NCBI RefSeq assembly: GCF_006364435.1
Contig: NZ_CP040977.1
Location: 930,001-994,000, forward strand
Reading direction: 5' to 3'
DNA: 64,000 nt
DNA from: Candidatus Methylopumilus universalis
GTDB taxonomy: Bacteria; Pseudomonadota; Gammaproteobacteria; Burkholderiales; Methylophilaceae
The notes below the pieces were generated by a model. That model did no database searches. It saw only the letters and a program-made list of their open reading frames with translations, and was not told the origin of the DNA. Shown here piece after piece: positions 19,774 through 30,488 of the stretch (positions within the stretch are counted from its first letter, which is position 1; each line of letters begins with the position of its first letter). Both the position numbers and the translations under genes were made by a program.

Positions 19774-20766
19774 TTGAACCCAAAAAAAATTCTCATTATT
19801 GGACCATCATGGCTTGGTGATATGGTTATCGCACAAAAGCTATTTAAGGTCATTAAAGATATTTATCCTGATAGTGAGCTTCATGTAGCCTCTCCCGCTT
19901 GGACGATTCCCTTGGTGACTAGAATGCCTGAGGTTGACAAATCTATTTCATTGCCTTTTTCTCACGGTGAGCTAAATATATTAAAACGCTATCAGATTGC
20001 TAAAGTTTTGAAGCTGGAAGGTTATTCACAGGCTATTGTCTTACCGAATTCATTTAAGTCAGCTCTGATACCATTTTTTGCAGGCATTTCAAAGCGCACT
20101 GGTTTTTTAGGAGAAGTGCGTTTTGCTTTAATTAACGATCGCATTAAAAAAGATCCTTCACTGTATAGAACGGTTGACCAATTTTTAGCGCTTGCACCAA
20201 AATCAAAAAGCACTAAGGTGAGTTTATCGACATACCTTATCTCAAAGCCTAGTCAGGGTAAAAAACTTTTGCCAGGTAAATTAAGCGGGTCTGATAAAGT
20301 TCTTGGTATTGCCCCTGGTGCTGAATACGGTGAGTCTAAAAGATGGCCTATTGAGTATTTTGCTGATGTAGCAAATGAGGCTATACAAAAAGGATGGGTA
20401 GTTATTTCATTAGGCTCTACTCACGATCAAGATTTAGGAAAAACTTTAGATCGACTCACAAAAAACAAAGTGATTAATCTGATCGGCAAAACTAAACTTG
20501 AAGAGGTGATTGATGTAATGAGTTTATGCCAAACGTTCTTAAGTAATGATTCCGGACTTATGCATGTGGCGGCAAGTTTAAATATTAAACAAGTCGCTAT
20601 TTTTGGCTCTTCTGACCCTAAAAAAACTCCACCATTGAGTAGGCATGCAAAATTAGCTTATCTCGATCTCTCATGCAGCCCTTGCTTTGAAAGAATTTGC
20701 CCTCTTCAACATACCAATTGCTTAAAAAATATTAAGCCTAGTGAGATTATAAAAAAACTTATTTAA
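19774..20766 (+). CDS. waaF: ADP-heptose:LPS heptosyltransferase II
   Basis: GT9 glycosyltransferase adding the second heptose to the LPS inner core at the cytoplasmic membrane face. I choose TTG 19774 (330 aa, MNPKKILIIGPSWLGDMVIAQ) because the family begins just before IGPSWxGDMV; an earlier TTG at 19723 would overlap hldE. Seen: APGAEYGESKRWP (nucleotide-sugar region) and SNDSGLMHVAASL. It converges on a HAD phosphatase gene with a 4-nt stop overlap. The functional partner waaC is 3.3 kb downstream, past the eda-edd insertion. Confidence 0.9.
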   Translation: MNPKKILIIGPSWLGDMVIAQKLFKVIKDIYPDSELHVASPAWTIPLVTRMPEVDKSISLPFSHGELNILKRYQIAKVLKLEGYSQAIVLPNSFKSALIPFFAGISKRTGFLGEVRFALINDRIKKDPSLYRTVDQFLALAPKSKSTKVSLSTYLISKPSQGKKLLPGKLSGSDKVLGIAPGAEYGESKRWPIEYFADVANEAIQKGWVVISLGSTHDQDLGKTLDRLTKNKVINLIGKTKLEEVIDVMSLCQTFLSNDSGLMHVAASLNIKQVAIFGSSDPKKTPPLSRHAKLAYLDLSCSPCFERICPLQHTNCLKNIKPSEIIKKLI

Positions 20767-21422
20767 CGATTTAGATCGTTTAGCTTTTGATAGACTTCAA
20801 TTTTATTTTCTTCGCAAAAATGTTTCCACTCGAAGAAATTTGTCCAGTCACTTAAAAAAATAAAATCTAAATTATTCTTCTTTGCAACTTGATAGTCATA
20901 TTTTGAATCGCCAATAAATAAAGTAGGCGCTTGTCCTGTAGATTTTTTTAATTCGCGCGCCACAATATCTTCTTTAGAATCAGGGCTTCCAAAAATACCA
21001 ACATCAAAATATTTTAATAATGATTTTCTAGAAAAAAGTCGAATAATTTCTTCTTGATCACCACCGGAAACAATCATCCAGTGAGCCTGTTTTGTTTTTT
21101 CTCTAAGATTTTCTAGGCCTTCAGCGATATCACAATTTTCAAGGAGTCTCTCAACTTCAATGTTTAATTGTCTTAGCAAATGATTCATGGCTGACTCATC
21201 TGCTGGCTTTTTAAGTATGGTCTCTAAAAAATAAGCAAATTTAATGTTTCTAGATATGCCCGTATATTCGATGTGATGGTTAACTAGCCTCATAGCATCT
21301 TCTTCGGATGCTCCGAATTCTAATGCAGTTAACCGATATGCTTCTATTTTTAAAAAGTTTGAATTTAGAATAACCCCATCACAATCAAATAGGATTGTTT
21401 TATATTGGGAAATAGGCAGCAT
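20763..21422 (-). CDS. HAD-superfamily hydrolase, phosphoglycolate-phosphatase-like
   Basis: 219 residues with the HAD nucleophile motif LFDCDGVILN (Asp13/Asp15), motif II in MIVSGGD, and the distal acidic motif FIGDSKYDYQVAKKNN. The helical cap insert between about 25 and 90 resembles the PGP/beta-phosphoglucomutase subclass. The substrate cannot be read from the sequence. It is the last gene of the edd-eda-HAD unit (15 nt after eda), so a sugar-phosphate housekeeping role or one in LPS sugar metabolism is plausible. Its stop interlocks with that of waaF. Confidence 0.8.
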   Translation of the reverse strand: MLPISQYKTILFDCDGVILNSNFLKIEAYRLTALEFGASEEDAMRLVNHHIEYTGISRNIKFAYFLETILKKPADESAMNHLLRQLNIEVERLLENCDIAEGLENLREKTKQAHWMIVSGGDQEEIIRLFSRKSLLKYFDVGIFGSPDSKEDIVARELKKSTGQAPTLFIGDSKYDYQVAKKNNLDFIFLSDWTNFFEWKHFCEENKIEVYQKLNDLNR

Positions 21423-21437
21423 TATTTTTGAATAATG

Positions 21438-22064
21438 CTAAAGACGTTGAATCGCACTGGCTTCTTTTGCTAGTTTTGTAATTTCTACCCAATTTTTATT
21501 TGCGACAAGATCTTTTGGGGTTAACCAAGTTCCGCCGCAGACAGGAACATTAGGCAGACTCAAAAAATCTGAAGCTGACTGAACAGTTACGCCACCTGTT
21601 GGACAAAACTTAACGTCAGAAAATGGGCCTGCAAATCCTTTTAGAAGATTAATACCGCCAACTGCAACCGCAGGGAAAAGTTTTAAGAAATAATAACCAT
21701 CATTATTAGCCATCATGACTTCGCTTCCTGTCGATACCCCTGGCAATAAAGGCAGTCCAATGTCCAAACAATGCTTTCCTATTTCACTTGTATAACCTGG
21801 ACTCACTGCAAACTGACAACCAATCGACTTTACGGCTGAAGCATCTTCTTTAGTTCTTACTGTTCCAGCTCCAACGATAGCCTCCGGCAGATGCTTAATA
21901 ATTCTATCCATAGCCTCCATAGCGCATGCAGTTCTTAAAGTGACTTCTAAAACTTTAATACCGCCTTCGAGAAGAGCTTCTGCCATAGGCACGGCATCTT
22001 CAACTTTATCAATCACAATGACTGGTATCACTGGTCCATAATTTGCTAAATCTAATGTTTTCAT
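21438..22064 (-). CDS. eda: KDPG aldolase (2-dehydro-3-deoxy-phosphogluconate aldolase)
   Basis: Cleaves KDPG to pyruvate and glyceraldehyde-3-phosphate in the Entner-Doudoroff pathway. Class I aldolase signatures: Glu40 in VLEVTLRT, GAGTV (65-69), SPG (88-90), and Schiff-base Lys128 in FLKLFPA. Length 208, as in E. coli. It follows edd with 15 nt between them. In ribulose-monophosphate methylotrophs this cleavage route regenerates C3 units from C6 sugar phosphate. Linking it to that cycle here is inference. Confidence 0.95.
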   Translation of the reverse strand: MKTLDLANYGPVIPVIVIDKVEDAVPMAEALLEGGIKVLEVTLRTACAMEAMDRIIKHLPEAIVGAGTVRTKEDASAVKSIGCQFAVSPGYTSEIGKHCLDIGLPLLPGVSTGSEVMMANNDGYYFLKLFPAVAVGGINLLKGFAGPFSDVKFCPTGGVTVQSASDFLSLPNVPVCGGTWLTPKDLVANKNWVEITKLAKEASAIQRL

Positions 22065-22079
22065 ATTGTCCTTATATTA

Positions 22080-23894
22080 TCAAAGCCATGTGACTGCCCC
22101 TTCTTCGGCAGATAGCACATTTTTTCTCATGCCCGCGAATAACTCGCGGCCAATATCATGAGCATTATCATTTCTATGTTTGTCTGAGAGTACTTCATAT
22201 TCTCTTTCATGCCATGTATCTTCATCAACTAAAACATTGAGAGTCCCTACCAACGCATTCAATCGGATCGTATCGCCGTTGCGGATTTTTCCAATAGGTC
22301 CATTTGCTGAAGCCTCTGGACTTAAATGAATTGCGGCTGGAATTTTACCTGAAGCGCCACTCATTCTTCCGTCCGTAACTATTGCCACTTTAAACCCTTT
22401 ATTTTGAAGCACAGCTAGAGGTGGTGTAAGTTTATGTAATTCTGGCATTCCATTTGCTTTAGGTCCTTGGAATCTTACGACTGCAACAAAATCTTTTTCA
22501 AGTTCTCCTCTATCGAATGCGCTTAAAAGTTCTTCTTGTGTATCAAAAATAATTGCAGGGCCTTCGATAATATAACGATCTTCTGGAACAGCGGATATTT
22601 TAATGACTGATCGTCCGAGATTACCATTCAGCAATTTAAGTCCGCCTGATTCACTGAATGGGTTATCTGCAGTCCTGACAATGGTGTCATCACCGCTTTT
22701 TTTAGGTAGATCAGTCCAAATAATTTTGCCGTTTTCTTTGCTAGGTTTTTTTGTATATTCTTTTAAGCCACCTTCACTGATAGTCATCACATCCGGATAC
22801 ATACATCCAGTCTCAATGAGCTCACGAATCACAAATGCAGGCCCGCCTGCGGTTTGAAATTCATTGACATCAGCTTTGCCGTTTGGATAAATACTTGCTA
22901 ATAATGGCGTTGACTTCGCAAGATCATGAAAATCTGTCCAGTCAATAATAATGCCTGCAGCTCTTGCAATCGCGACCCAATGAATAAGATGGTTTGTTGA
23001 TCCGCCAGTTGCTAGTAAGGCTGCCATCGCATTGACTATCACTCGCTCATCTACTAATTTACCTATGGGTTTATTATGTTTATTTTTAATAATATTCAGG
23101 AGAGACCGCACCGACTCGCGCGTAATTTCTTCTCTAATATCTTCACGTGGATGAATAAATGCAGCGCCTGGAATATGAAGACCCATAGCCTCCATCAACA
23201 TTTGATTGCTATTTGCAGTGCCATAAAATGTGCACGTACCTTCACCATGATAAGCAGCAGACTCAGAAGCCAGCAATTCTTCGCGCCCCACCAATCCTTG
23301 AGCATATTTTTCACGTACTTTAGATTTTGAAGTATTGTCGAGGCCGGTAGACATTGGTCCTGCGGGCACAAAAATTGTAGGTAAATGTCCAAAATGCAAA
23401 GCGCCGATTAATAAACCAGGGACAATTTTGTCGCAAATACCCAGCATTAGAGCGCCATCATAGACATCATGTGATAAGGCAATTGCTGAAGACATCGCAA
23501 TAGTATCTCGAGAAAATAAACTTAATTCCATACCTGGTTCGCCTTGTGTAATTCCATCACACATGGCAGGGACACCACCTGCTACTTGAGCAGTAGCATC
23601 TAGCTTATTCGCTTCATCGCGAATAATTGAAGGATAATTTTCATAAGGCTTGTGCGCTGAAAGCATGTCGTTATAAGCCGTCACAATCGCAATATTAGGT
23701 TTCTTCTCACTAACAATTCTTAATTTGTCATTTTTAGGAAGAGCGGCGATTGCATGTGCCACGTTAGCGCAACCTAAGCGATCTGCTCCTCGCTGCCTTT
23801 GAAGCATGGCATCTACGCGCGCCAAATAAGCAAGGCGTGTTGGTCTACTTTTTTCTTTAATTCTCTCGGTAATTTCGACTATGGAATTTTTCAT
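22080..23894 (-). CDS. edd: 6-Phosphogluconate dehydratase
   Basis: Converts 6-phosphogluconate to KDPG using a 4Fe-4S cluster. Belongs to the IlvD/Edd family: MCDGITQGEPGMELSLFSRD, GICDKIVPG, and the C-terminal DGRMSGASGKIPAAIHLSPEA. The 604-aa length is typical of Edd; IlvD is usually shorter or has different signatures. Paired with eda and a HAD gene on the minus strand, and inserted between waaF and waaC, which run on the plus strand. Confidence 0.95.
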   Translation of the reverse strand: MKNSIVEITERIKEKSRPTRLAYLARVDAMLQRQRGADRLGCANVAHAIAALPKNDKLRIVSEKKPNIAIVTAYNDMLSAHKPYENYPSIIRDEANKLDATAQVAGGVPAMCDGITQGEPGMELSLFSRDTIAMSSAIALSHDVYDGALMLGICDKIVPGLLIGALHFGHLPTIFVPAGPMSTGLDNTSKSKVREKYAQGLVGREELLASESAAYHGEGTCTFYGTANSNQMLMEAMGLHIPGAAFIHPREDIREEITRESVRSLLNIIKNKHNKPIGKLVDERVIVNAMAALLATGGSTNHLIHWVAIARAAGIIIDWTDFHDLAKSTPLLASIYPNGKADVNEFQTAGGPAFVIRELIETGCMYPDVMTISEGGLKEYTKKPSKENGKIIWTDLPKKSGDDTIVRTADNPFSESGGLKLLNGNLGRSVIKISAVPEDRYIIEGPAIIFDTQEELLSAFDRGELEKDFVAVVRFQGPKANGMPELHKLTPPLAVLQNKGFKVAIVTDGRMSGASGKIPAAIHLSPEASANGPIGKIRNGDTIRLNALVGTLNVLVDEDTWHEREYEVLSDKHRNDNAHDIGRELFAGMRKNVLSAEEGAVTWL

Positions 23895-24039
23895 TTAATA
23901 GATTCGTTTGGTTGAATGAATAAAAATTTCTCTCTATGACAGATTATCCTAGAAACACTCAGTAAGCGTCAAACGATTAAATATGAATTAATTATATAAA
24001 TGATTTATAGGCATTGATTTATATGAGAAAATTCTTTAT

Positions 24040-24999
24040 ATGGTTCGCATACTTATCATTAAAACATCCTCACTAGGCGATATTGTTCACTGTTTACCAG
24101 TCATTAATGATATTAAATATTTTGTCCCTGAGAGCTCGATTGATTGGCTTGTAGAGGAATGTTTCGCAGATGTGCCGAGACTTCATCCAGGAGTTGACTC
24201 TGTTATTACGATCTCTTTGAGAACGTGGAAAAAAAATCTTAGAAAAAAGTCAACTTGGATTGGACTGTATAAATCTATTAAGGCTATCCGAGAAAATCAT
24301 TACGACATTATTATTGATTTTCAGGGTCTTTTAAAAAGTGCTTTTTTTACTCTCTTTACACGTGGGGATATTCATGGCTTTGATAAAACCTCTATCCGAG
24401 AAGGAGCCGCCTCTTACTTTTATAAATACACGCATACTGTATCAAAGCAAATTCATGCAGTTGTTCGCAATCGAGAATTAGCCTCTAAATGTTTTCAATA
24501 TGAATTGTTAGATCAGTCAGCTCATTTTGGATTAGAGATTCATAATATCAACAACTTCAATCTTTCTGAGCGCTATGTCGTTCTGATTCATGGATCTAGC
24601 AAAAAATCAAAGCAATGGCCTAAGGAACATTGGCTCAAAGTTATTCAATTTTTCAATATGCTAGGTTTAAGGGTCCTTTTGCCATGGGGTAATCTTGAGG
24701 AATATCATTTTTCTAAAGCTCTCCGCAAAGCCTCAACTAATTCTTTAGTGCTGCCTAAAATGAATATCAGTGATCTCGCTAATGTTATTTCAGGAGCTAA
24801 ATGCATCATAGGCGTTGATTCTGGACTCACCCATCTTGGCAATGCCCTGGGTATTCCAACGATTGGCCTTTATATGGATAGCAACCCTTACCTCACTGGC
24901 GTTTATCCTAACATTAAGGTGCCATCAGTTAACCTAGGTGAGATAGGTGTGACGCCCACCCCAGAATCCACGATTTCTCAAATTGAAGCAATTATTTAA
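24040..24999 (+). CDS. waaC: ADP-heptose:LPS heptosyltransferase I
   Basis: GT9 enzyme adding the first heptose to Kdo in the LPS inner core. N-terminus MVRILIIKTSSLGDIVHCLPV is characteristic of WaaC (TSSLGDI), in contrast to the PSWLGDM of WaaF. The substrate region VLIHGSSKKSKQWP and IGVDSGLTHLGNALGIPTIGLY support GT9. Length 319. It diverges from edd over about 145 bp and ends just ahead of the grpE heat-shock promoter. Confidence 0.94.
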   Translation: MVRILIIKTSSLGDIVHCLPVINDIKYFVPESSIDWLVEECFADVPRLHPGVDSVITISLRTWKKNLRKKSTWIGLYKSIKAIRENHYDIIIDFQGLLKSAFFTLFTRGDIHGFDKTSIREGAASYFYKYTHTVSKQIHAVVRNRELASKCFQYELLDQSAHFGLEIHNINNFNLSERYVVLIHGSSKKSKQWPKEHWLKVIQFFNMLGLRVLLPWGNLEEYHFSKALRKASTNSLVLPKMNISDLANVISGAKCIIGVDSGLTHLGNALGIPTIGLYMDSNPYLTGVYPNIKVPSVNLGEIGVTPTPESTISQIEAII

Positions 25000-25008
25000 C
25001 TCTACCCT

Positions 25009-25036
25009 CTTGAAATTTACTACTTCACCCCCAAAT
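25009..25036 (+). promoter_or_regulatory. Sigma-32-type promoter upstream of grpE
   Basis: -35-like CTTGAAA at 25009-25015, a 13-nt spacer, and -10-like CCCCAAAT at 25029-25036. The E. coli sigma-32 consensus is CTTGAAA-N13-14-CCCCATnT. It lies 46 bp before the grpE ATG. Close agreement in both boxes and spacing. Confidence 0.78.
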
Positions 25037-25081
25037 TTGTTTTAACCCGCACTATTTTCAAAAGATTTAAAAGGTAAAAAT

Positions 25082-25612
25082 ATGAACGCAGAAGATAAAA
25101 ATAATACTCCCATAGATGAGTCAGAAAATCATTCAGATCAATCTACTACTGATAGTCCAGAAGATAAACTAAAGCTCCTCGAAGAAAAATTAGCTGAAGC
25201 TGAAGCGCAGGTTCTTTATGTTAAAGCTGAGGGCGAGAATATAAGAAAACGTTCTATTGAAGATATCGATAAAGCTAGAAAATTTGCACTAGAAAGATTT
25301 AGCGGCGAATTACTTTCTGTGAAAGACAGCCTTGATGCTGCCCTTACTGTTGAGAATGCGAATCTCGAGAGCTATAAAAACGGGGTTGAGCTTACACAAA
25401 AACAATTAATCAATGTATTTGAAAAATTTGGTATCAATGAGATTAAAGCATTAGGTGAAAAATTTGATCCTAATCAACATCAGGCAATCAGTATGGTGGA
25501 ATCAGAAGAAGAGCCAAATAAAATTTTAACAGTACTTCAAAAAGGTTATCTATTGAACGAAAGAGTCATAAGACCAGCTTTGGTAACCGTCTCAAAAACT
25601 AAAAGTACTTAA
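25082..25612 (+). CDS. grpE: DnaK nucleotide-exchange factor GrpE
   Basis: Releases ADP from DnaK in the chaperone cycle. 176 residues: an acidic, disordered N-terminus (about 1-30), a long helix (about 31-90) containing ENIRKRSIEDIDKARKFALERF, and a C-terminal beta domain with EKFDPNQHQAISM and GYLLNERVIRPALV. It heads the grpE-dnaK-dnaJ cluster. RBS AAAGGT lies before the ATG. It is preceded by a sigma-32-like promoter, with no CIRCE in the gap. Confidence 0.96.
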   Translation: MNAEDKNNTPIDESENHSDQSTTDSPEDKLKLLEEKLAEAEAQVLYVKAEGENIRKRSIEDIDKARKFALERFSGELLSVKDSLDAALTVENANLESYKNGVELTQKQLINVFEKFGINEIKALGEKFDPNQHQAISMVESEEEPNKILTVLQKGYLLNERVIRPALVTVSKTKST

Positions 25613-25615
25613 GCT

Positions 25616-25643
25616 CTTGAAATATTCAAGATCATCCCAATTA
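25616..25643 (+). promoter_or_regulatory. Second sigma-32-type promoter, upstream of dnaK
   Basis: CTTGAAA at 25616-25622, a 13-nt spacer, then CCCAATTA at 25636-25643, in the 70-bp grpE-dnaK gap. The -10 box is a weaker match than the one at grpE. It would allow dnaK to be made in excess of grpE. Confidence 0.6.
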
Positions 25644-25682
25644 TAGATCTATCAAATTAAACAGATTTTTTAAGGAAAAAAA

Positions 25683-27611
25683 ATGGCTAAAATTATCGGT
25701 ATTGACTTAGGAACAACAAACTCCTGTGTGGCTGTCATGGAAGGCGGGAAGCCTAAGGTGATTGAAAATGCGGAAGGTGCTAGAACTACTCCTTCAATTA
25801 TTGCCTATCAAGATGATGGCGAAATCCTAGTTGGCGCGCCAGCAAAAAGACAGGCAGTCACAAATCCAAAAAATACGTTGTTTGCTGTAAAGCGATTAAT
25901 TGGTCGTCGTTTTGAAGAAAAAGAAGTACAAAAAGATATTGGCTTAATGCCATATGAAATTTCAAAAGCTGACAATGGTGACGCCTGGGTAACAGTGCGT
26001 GATCAAAAAATGGCCCCACCCCAAATCTCAGCTGAAGTCTTAAGAAAAATGAAAAAAACGGCTGAAGACTATTTGGGTGAAGAAGTCACAGAAGCTGTAA
26101 TTACAGTTCCTGCTTACTTTAATGATAGTCAACGCCAAGCAACTAAAGATGCCGGCCGAATTGCAGGTCTTGAAGTTAAACGTATCATCAATGAGCCTAC
26201 CGCAGCTGCACTTGCTTTTGGTTTAGATAAACAAGAAGGTGATCGAAAGATTGCAGTATATGACCTAGGTGGCGGGACGTTTGACGTATCCATAATTGAA
26301 ATTTCTACTGTGGATGGCGAACATCAATTTGAAGTGCTTTCAACCAATGGGGATACATTTCTTGGTGGCGAAGACTTTGATAATCGCTTAATTGATTTCT
26401 TGGCAGATGAATTTAAAAAAGAAAATGGGCTCGATTTAAGAAATGACTTGCTTGCTAAACAACGCCTTAAAGAAGCAGCTGAAAAAGCAAAGATTGAACT
26501 TTCAAGTAGCCAACAAACTGAAGTTAATCTTCCTTATATTACTGCTGATGCGAGCGGCCCAAAACATCTTGTCGTTAAAATCACGCGCGCAAAGTTTGAG
26601 TCTCTTGTAGATGATCTTATCGAAAGAACAATTGAGCCTTGCAAAGTTGCAATGAAGGATGCGGGCGTTTCTGGAAGTGACATCACAGATATCATTTTAG
26701 TGGGTGGGCAAAGTCGCATGCCTAAAGTCCAAGAAAAAGTAAAAGACATCTTTGGTAAAGAGCCAAGAAAAGATGTCAATCCTGATGAAGCCGTAGCTGT
26801 GGGCGCTGCAATTCAAGGAGGTGTTCTTCAAGGTGATGTAAAAGATGTGTTGCTTCTTGATGTTACTCCATTGAGCTTAGGCATTGAAACACTAGGAAGT
26901 GTTATGACTAAACTTATTAAGAAAAATACTACCATTCCTACAAAGGCATCTCAGGTATTCTCAACAGCGGAAGATAATCAAAATGCTGTGACAATTCATG
27001 TGCTTCAAGGTGAGCGAGAGGTTGCTTCAGGCAATAAGAGCTTGGGTCAATTTAATTTGACTGACATACCTCCTGCACAAAGGGGTTCGCCGCAAATTGA
27101 AGTAACATTCGACATCGATGCTAATGGTATCTTGCATGTATCAGCTAAAGATAAAGCTACTGGCAAAGAAAATAAAATTACGATTAAAGCAAATAGCGGG
27201 CTTAGCGAAGAAGAAATTAAAAAAATGGAAGATGATGCCGTTAAGTATGCAGATGAAGACCGTAAAATTAGAGAGCTTGTAGATGTTAAAAACTCTGCAG
27301 ATGGCATGATTCATTCAGTAAAAAAATCTATCACCGACCATGGAGATAAACTAGATGCTGCAGAAAAAGAAAAAATTGAAACTGCTATAAAATCTCTAGA
27401 AGAATCTTTGAAATCTGACAATAAAGAAGAGATTGAAGCTAAAACAAAAGAGCTTATGGAATCATCGCAAAAACTAGGTGAGAAAATATATGCCGAACAA
27501 CAAGCACAACAACCTAACTCTAACTCAGCACCTCAGGAAGAAAAAACGGTGGATGCTGAAGTTGTTGATGCTGAATTTGAAGAAGTAAAGCAAGACAAAC
27601 AAGACAAATAA
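25683..27611 (+). CDS. dnaK: Chaperone DnaK (Hsp70)
   Basis: ATP-dependent Hsp70. Opens with the phosphate-1 motif [18 protein letters not shown] (about 4-21). Other signatures are [17 protein letters not shown] and [13 protein letters not shown], the linker [15 protein letters not shown], the substrate-binding domain (about 390-500), and an alpha lid with a Gln/Asn stretch ([13 protein letters not shown]) before the acidic tail. The 642-aa length is normal. The tail ends [10 protein letters not shown] rather than a plain EEVxDK. A strong terminator follows, so dnaJ may be partly separate. Confidence 0.98.
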   Translation: MAKIIGIDLGTTNSCVAVMEGGKPKVIENAEGARTTPSIIAYQDDGEILVGAPAKRQAVTNPKNTLFAVKRLIGRRFEEKEVQKDIGLMPYEISKADNGDAWVTVRDQKMAPPQISAEVLRKMKKTAEDYLGEEVTEAVITVPAYFNDSQRQATKDAGRIAGLEVKRIINEPTAAALAFGLDKQEGDRKIAVYDLGGGTFDVSIIEISTVDGEHQFEVLSTNGDTFLGGEDFDNRLIDFLADEFKKENGLDLRNDLLAKQRLKEAAEKAKIELSSSQQTEVNLPYITADASGPKHLVVKITRAKFESLVDDLIERTIEPCKVAMKDAGVSGSDITDIILVGGQSRMPKVQEKVKDIFGKEPRKDVNPDEAVAVGAAIQGGVLQGDVKDVLLLDVTPLSLGIETLGSVMTKLIKKNTTIPTKASQVFSTAEDNQNAVTIHVLQGEREVASGNKSLGQFNLTDIPPAQRGSPQIEVTFDIDANGILHVSAKDKATGKENKITIKANSGLSEEEIKKMEDDAVKYADEDRKIRELVDVKNSADGMIHSVKKSITDHGDKLDAAEKEKIETAIKSLEESLKSDNKEEIEAKTKELMESSQKLGEKIYAEQQAQQPNSNSAPQEEKTVDAEVVDAEFEEVKQDKQDK

Positions 27612-27623
27612 CCTTTAACCACT

Positions 27624-27660
27624 AAAACAACATCAGAAATTCTGATGTTGTTTTATTATT
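27624..27660 (+). terminator. Terminator between dnaK and dnaJ
   Basis: Near-perfect palindrome: left arm 27624-27638, right arm 27640-27654, with arms AAAACAACATCAGAA and the matching complement ending in TTTTATTATTT. It fills the 61-bp dnaK-dnaJ gap, so it probably reduces rather than abolishes dnaJ transcription. Confidence 0.75.
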
Positions 27661-27672
27661 TGAAAAAATACC

Positions 27673-28794
27673 ATGGCAACTAAAAAAGATTATTACGAGA
27701 TTCTTGGTGTATCTCGTGACGCTTCAGAAGATGAAATAAAAAAAGCTTATCGTAAGCTTGCGATGAAATTTCATCCTGATCGAAATCCTGATAATCCAAA
27801 AGCTGAAGAAAATTTTAAAGAAGCTAAAGAAGCTTACGAAATACTGTCGGACTCACAAAAAAGAACAAGTTACGATCAATATGGTCATGCAGGTGTAGAT
27901 CCCAGCATGGGTGGCCCTGGATCTGGAGGATTTTCAGATTTTAATGACGCCTTTGGTGATATCTTTGGCGATATTTTTGGCGGTGGTCGTGGCGGTCAAA
28001 AATCTAATGTATATCGAGGGGCTGATCTTCGATACAACATGGAAATCAGTTTAGAAGATGCGGCAAAGGGAACGGAAACAAAAATACGCATCCCTGTCAT
28101 GACTTCTTGTGAGCCATGTAAAGGGAGTGGCGCTAAACCGGGCACACAACCCGTCTCTTGTGATACATGTCATGGCCATGGCCAAGTCCGAATGCAACAA
28201 GGGTTTTTCTCTGTACAACAAACATGTCCTAAGTGTCATGGAACTGGAAAAATTATCAAAGAACCCTGTTCAACTTGTCATGGAGCTAGCCGTGTCAAAC
28301 AAACTAAAACACTATCCGTCAAAATTCCTTCAGGCATAGATGAAGGCGATCGTATTCGATTGTCAGGTGAAGGTGAATCCGGCATAAATGGTGGTCCACC
28401 AGGAGATCTTTACGTTGTAGCTCATCTTAAAAAACATGATTTATTTGAACGTGATGGTGGAAATTTGCATTGCGAAATGCCAATCAGCTTTTCTACTGCA
28501 GCTCTTGGTGGTGAAATTGAAGTACCCACTTTAGACGGACATGCAAAAATGAAAATCCCTGCTGAAACACAAACTGGGGCTGTATTCAGATTAAAAGGTA
28601 AGGGCATTAAACCATTAAGACAAAGTTCACCTGGTGACCTTCATTGTCATGTTTCTATAGAAACACCCGTTAAGCTGACAGACAGACAAAAAGAATTGTT
28701 AAAAGAACTTGAAGAAATCAATCAATTAGATCGAGGCAAGCACAGCCCAAAATCAAAGGGTTGGCTTGATAAAATGAAAGGCTTATTTGATTAA
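27673..28794 (+). CDS. dnaJ: Co-chaperone DnaJ (Hsp40)
   Basis: Stimulates DnaK ATPase and delivers substrates. J domain with HPD at 34-36, Gly/Phe region (about 75-110, GGGRGGQ), four zinc-binding CxxCxG repeats ([32 protein letters not shown]), and C-terminal substrate domain. In the fourth repeat the final Gly is replaced by Ser. Length 373. The dnaJ stop abuts the convergent gloA stop with no spacer. Confidence 0.97.
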   Translation: MATKKDYYEILGVSRDASEDEIKKAYRKLAMKFHPDRNPDNPKAEENFKEAKEAYEILSDSQKRTSYDQYGHAGVDPSMGGPGSGGFSDFNDAFGDIFGDIFGGGRGGQKSNVYRGADLRYNMEISLEDAAKGTETKIRIPVMTSCEPCKGSGAKPGTQPVSCDTCHGHGQVRMQQGFFSVQQTCPKCHGTGKIIKEPCSTCHGASRVKQTKTLSVKIPSGIDEGDRIRLSGEGESGINGGPPGDLYVVAHLKKHDLFERDGGNLHCEMPISFSTAALGGEIEVPTLDGHAKMKIPAETQTGAVFRLKGKGIKPLRQSSPGDLHCHVSIETPVKLTDRQKELLKELEEINQLDRGKHSPKSKGWLDKMKGLFD

Positions 28795-29184
28795 TTAAAA
28801 AGTACCTGCTTGAATTAACTCAATTTTATAGCCGTCTGGATCTTCAATAAAAGCAATTACCGTTGTCCCATGTTGCATCGCACCAGCTTCACGAACAACT
28901 TTTCCACCTTTACTTTTAATTAGCTCGCAAGTTTTATATGCGTCTTCAACTTCAATTGCAATATGCCCAAAAGCGTTACCTTTATCATATGATGTAACAC
29001 CCCAATTATAAGTAAGCTCAATCACAGCATGGTCTTTTTCATCTCCAAAACCCACAAAGGCTAATGTAAATTTTCCCTCTGGATACTCATAAAGTCTTAA
29101 GAGTTTCATGCCTAAAATATTAGTATAAAAAGTGAGTGATTTTTCCAAATCACTGACACGAATCATGGTATGAAGGACACGCAT
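28795..29184 (-). CDS. gloA: Glyoxalase I (lactoylglutathione lyase)
   Basis: Isomerises the methylglyoxal-glutathione hemithioacetal to S-lactoylglutathione. 129 residues in the vicinal-oxygen-chelate fold. Seen: [20 protein letters not shown] with metal ligand His5, [17 protein letters not shown] (His near 74), [13 protein letters not shown] with the last Glu ligand near the C-terminus. Together these fit the Ni-type H/E/H/E ligand set. Last gene of the run M16-M16-rsmD-coaD-fdx-gloA on the minus strand, 2 nt after the ferredoxin. Confidence 0.93.
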   Translation of the reverse strand: MRVLHTMIRVSDLEKSLTFYTNILGMKLLRLYEYPEGKFTLAFVGFGDEKDHAVIELTYNWGVTSYDKGNAFGHIAIEVEDAYKTCELIKSKGGKVVREAGAMQHGTTVIAFIEDPDGYKIELIQAGTF

Positions 29185-29186
29185 AT

Positions 29187-29924
<738 letters not shown>

Positions 29925-29938
<14 letters not shown>

Positions 29939-30485
29939 TATTTTTTAATGTAACTAGATGGTAATAGACATTGCCTGCTTTTCTTTTTTTTATTATTTTA
30001 AATAAACTATATTCATTTAAGCTCACTTCTGATTCAAAGTATATTAGCCCATCCGCCGTTAAATGGTTAGCTAATTGAGGAAATAATTTACCTTCCCAGC
30101 CCTCATTAAAAGGTGGATCGCAGAAAATAATATCGAACTTAGTATTATTCTTCTCAAGAAACATCAGCGCATCCGTGAGCAGAAGAGACGCTCGGTCAGC
30201 TTGTAGAAGTTTTTTATTTTCTTGAATTGTTTTAAAAACCTGAGGGGATTTTTCAACCATAACTACATTTAGAGCGCCTCTGGAAAGAGATTCAAAGCCG
30301 ATGACACCGGAGCCCGAAAAGAGATCTAAACAAACTTTACCGGTTAAATCCTGTTCTAACCAATTAAATAGAGTTTCTCTAACTCTGCCTGGGGTAGGCC
30401 GCAGTCCTGGAGAATCAATAAAAGAAATATTTTTTCTTTTCCACTCTCCGCCAATAATTTTGACTTGATTTTTTACTGTCTTCAA
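29925..30485 (-). CDS. rsmD: 16S rRNA m2G966 methyltransferase
   Basis: SAM-dependent methylation of G966 in 16S rRNA. Motif I CLDLFSGSGVIGFE, catalytic DPPF within FCDPPFNEGW, and the N-terminal KNQVKIIGGEWKRKNI basic region. 186 residues. The start is TTG 30485, 3 nt after the M16 gene ends. It overlaps coaD by 14 nt. Confidence 0.94.
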
Positions 30486-30488
30486 AAA

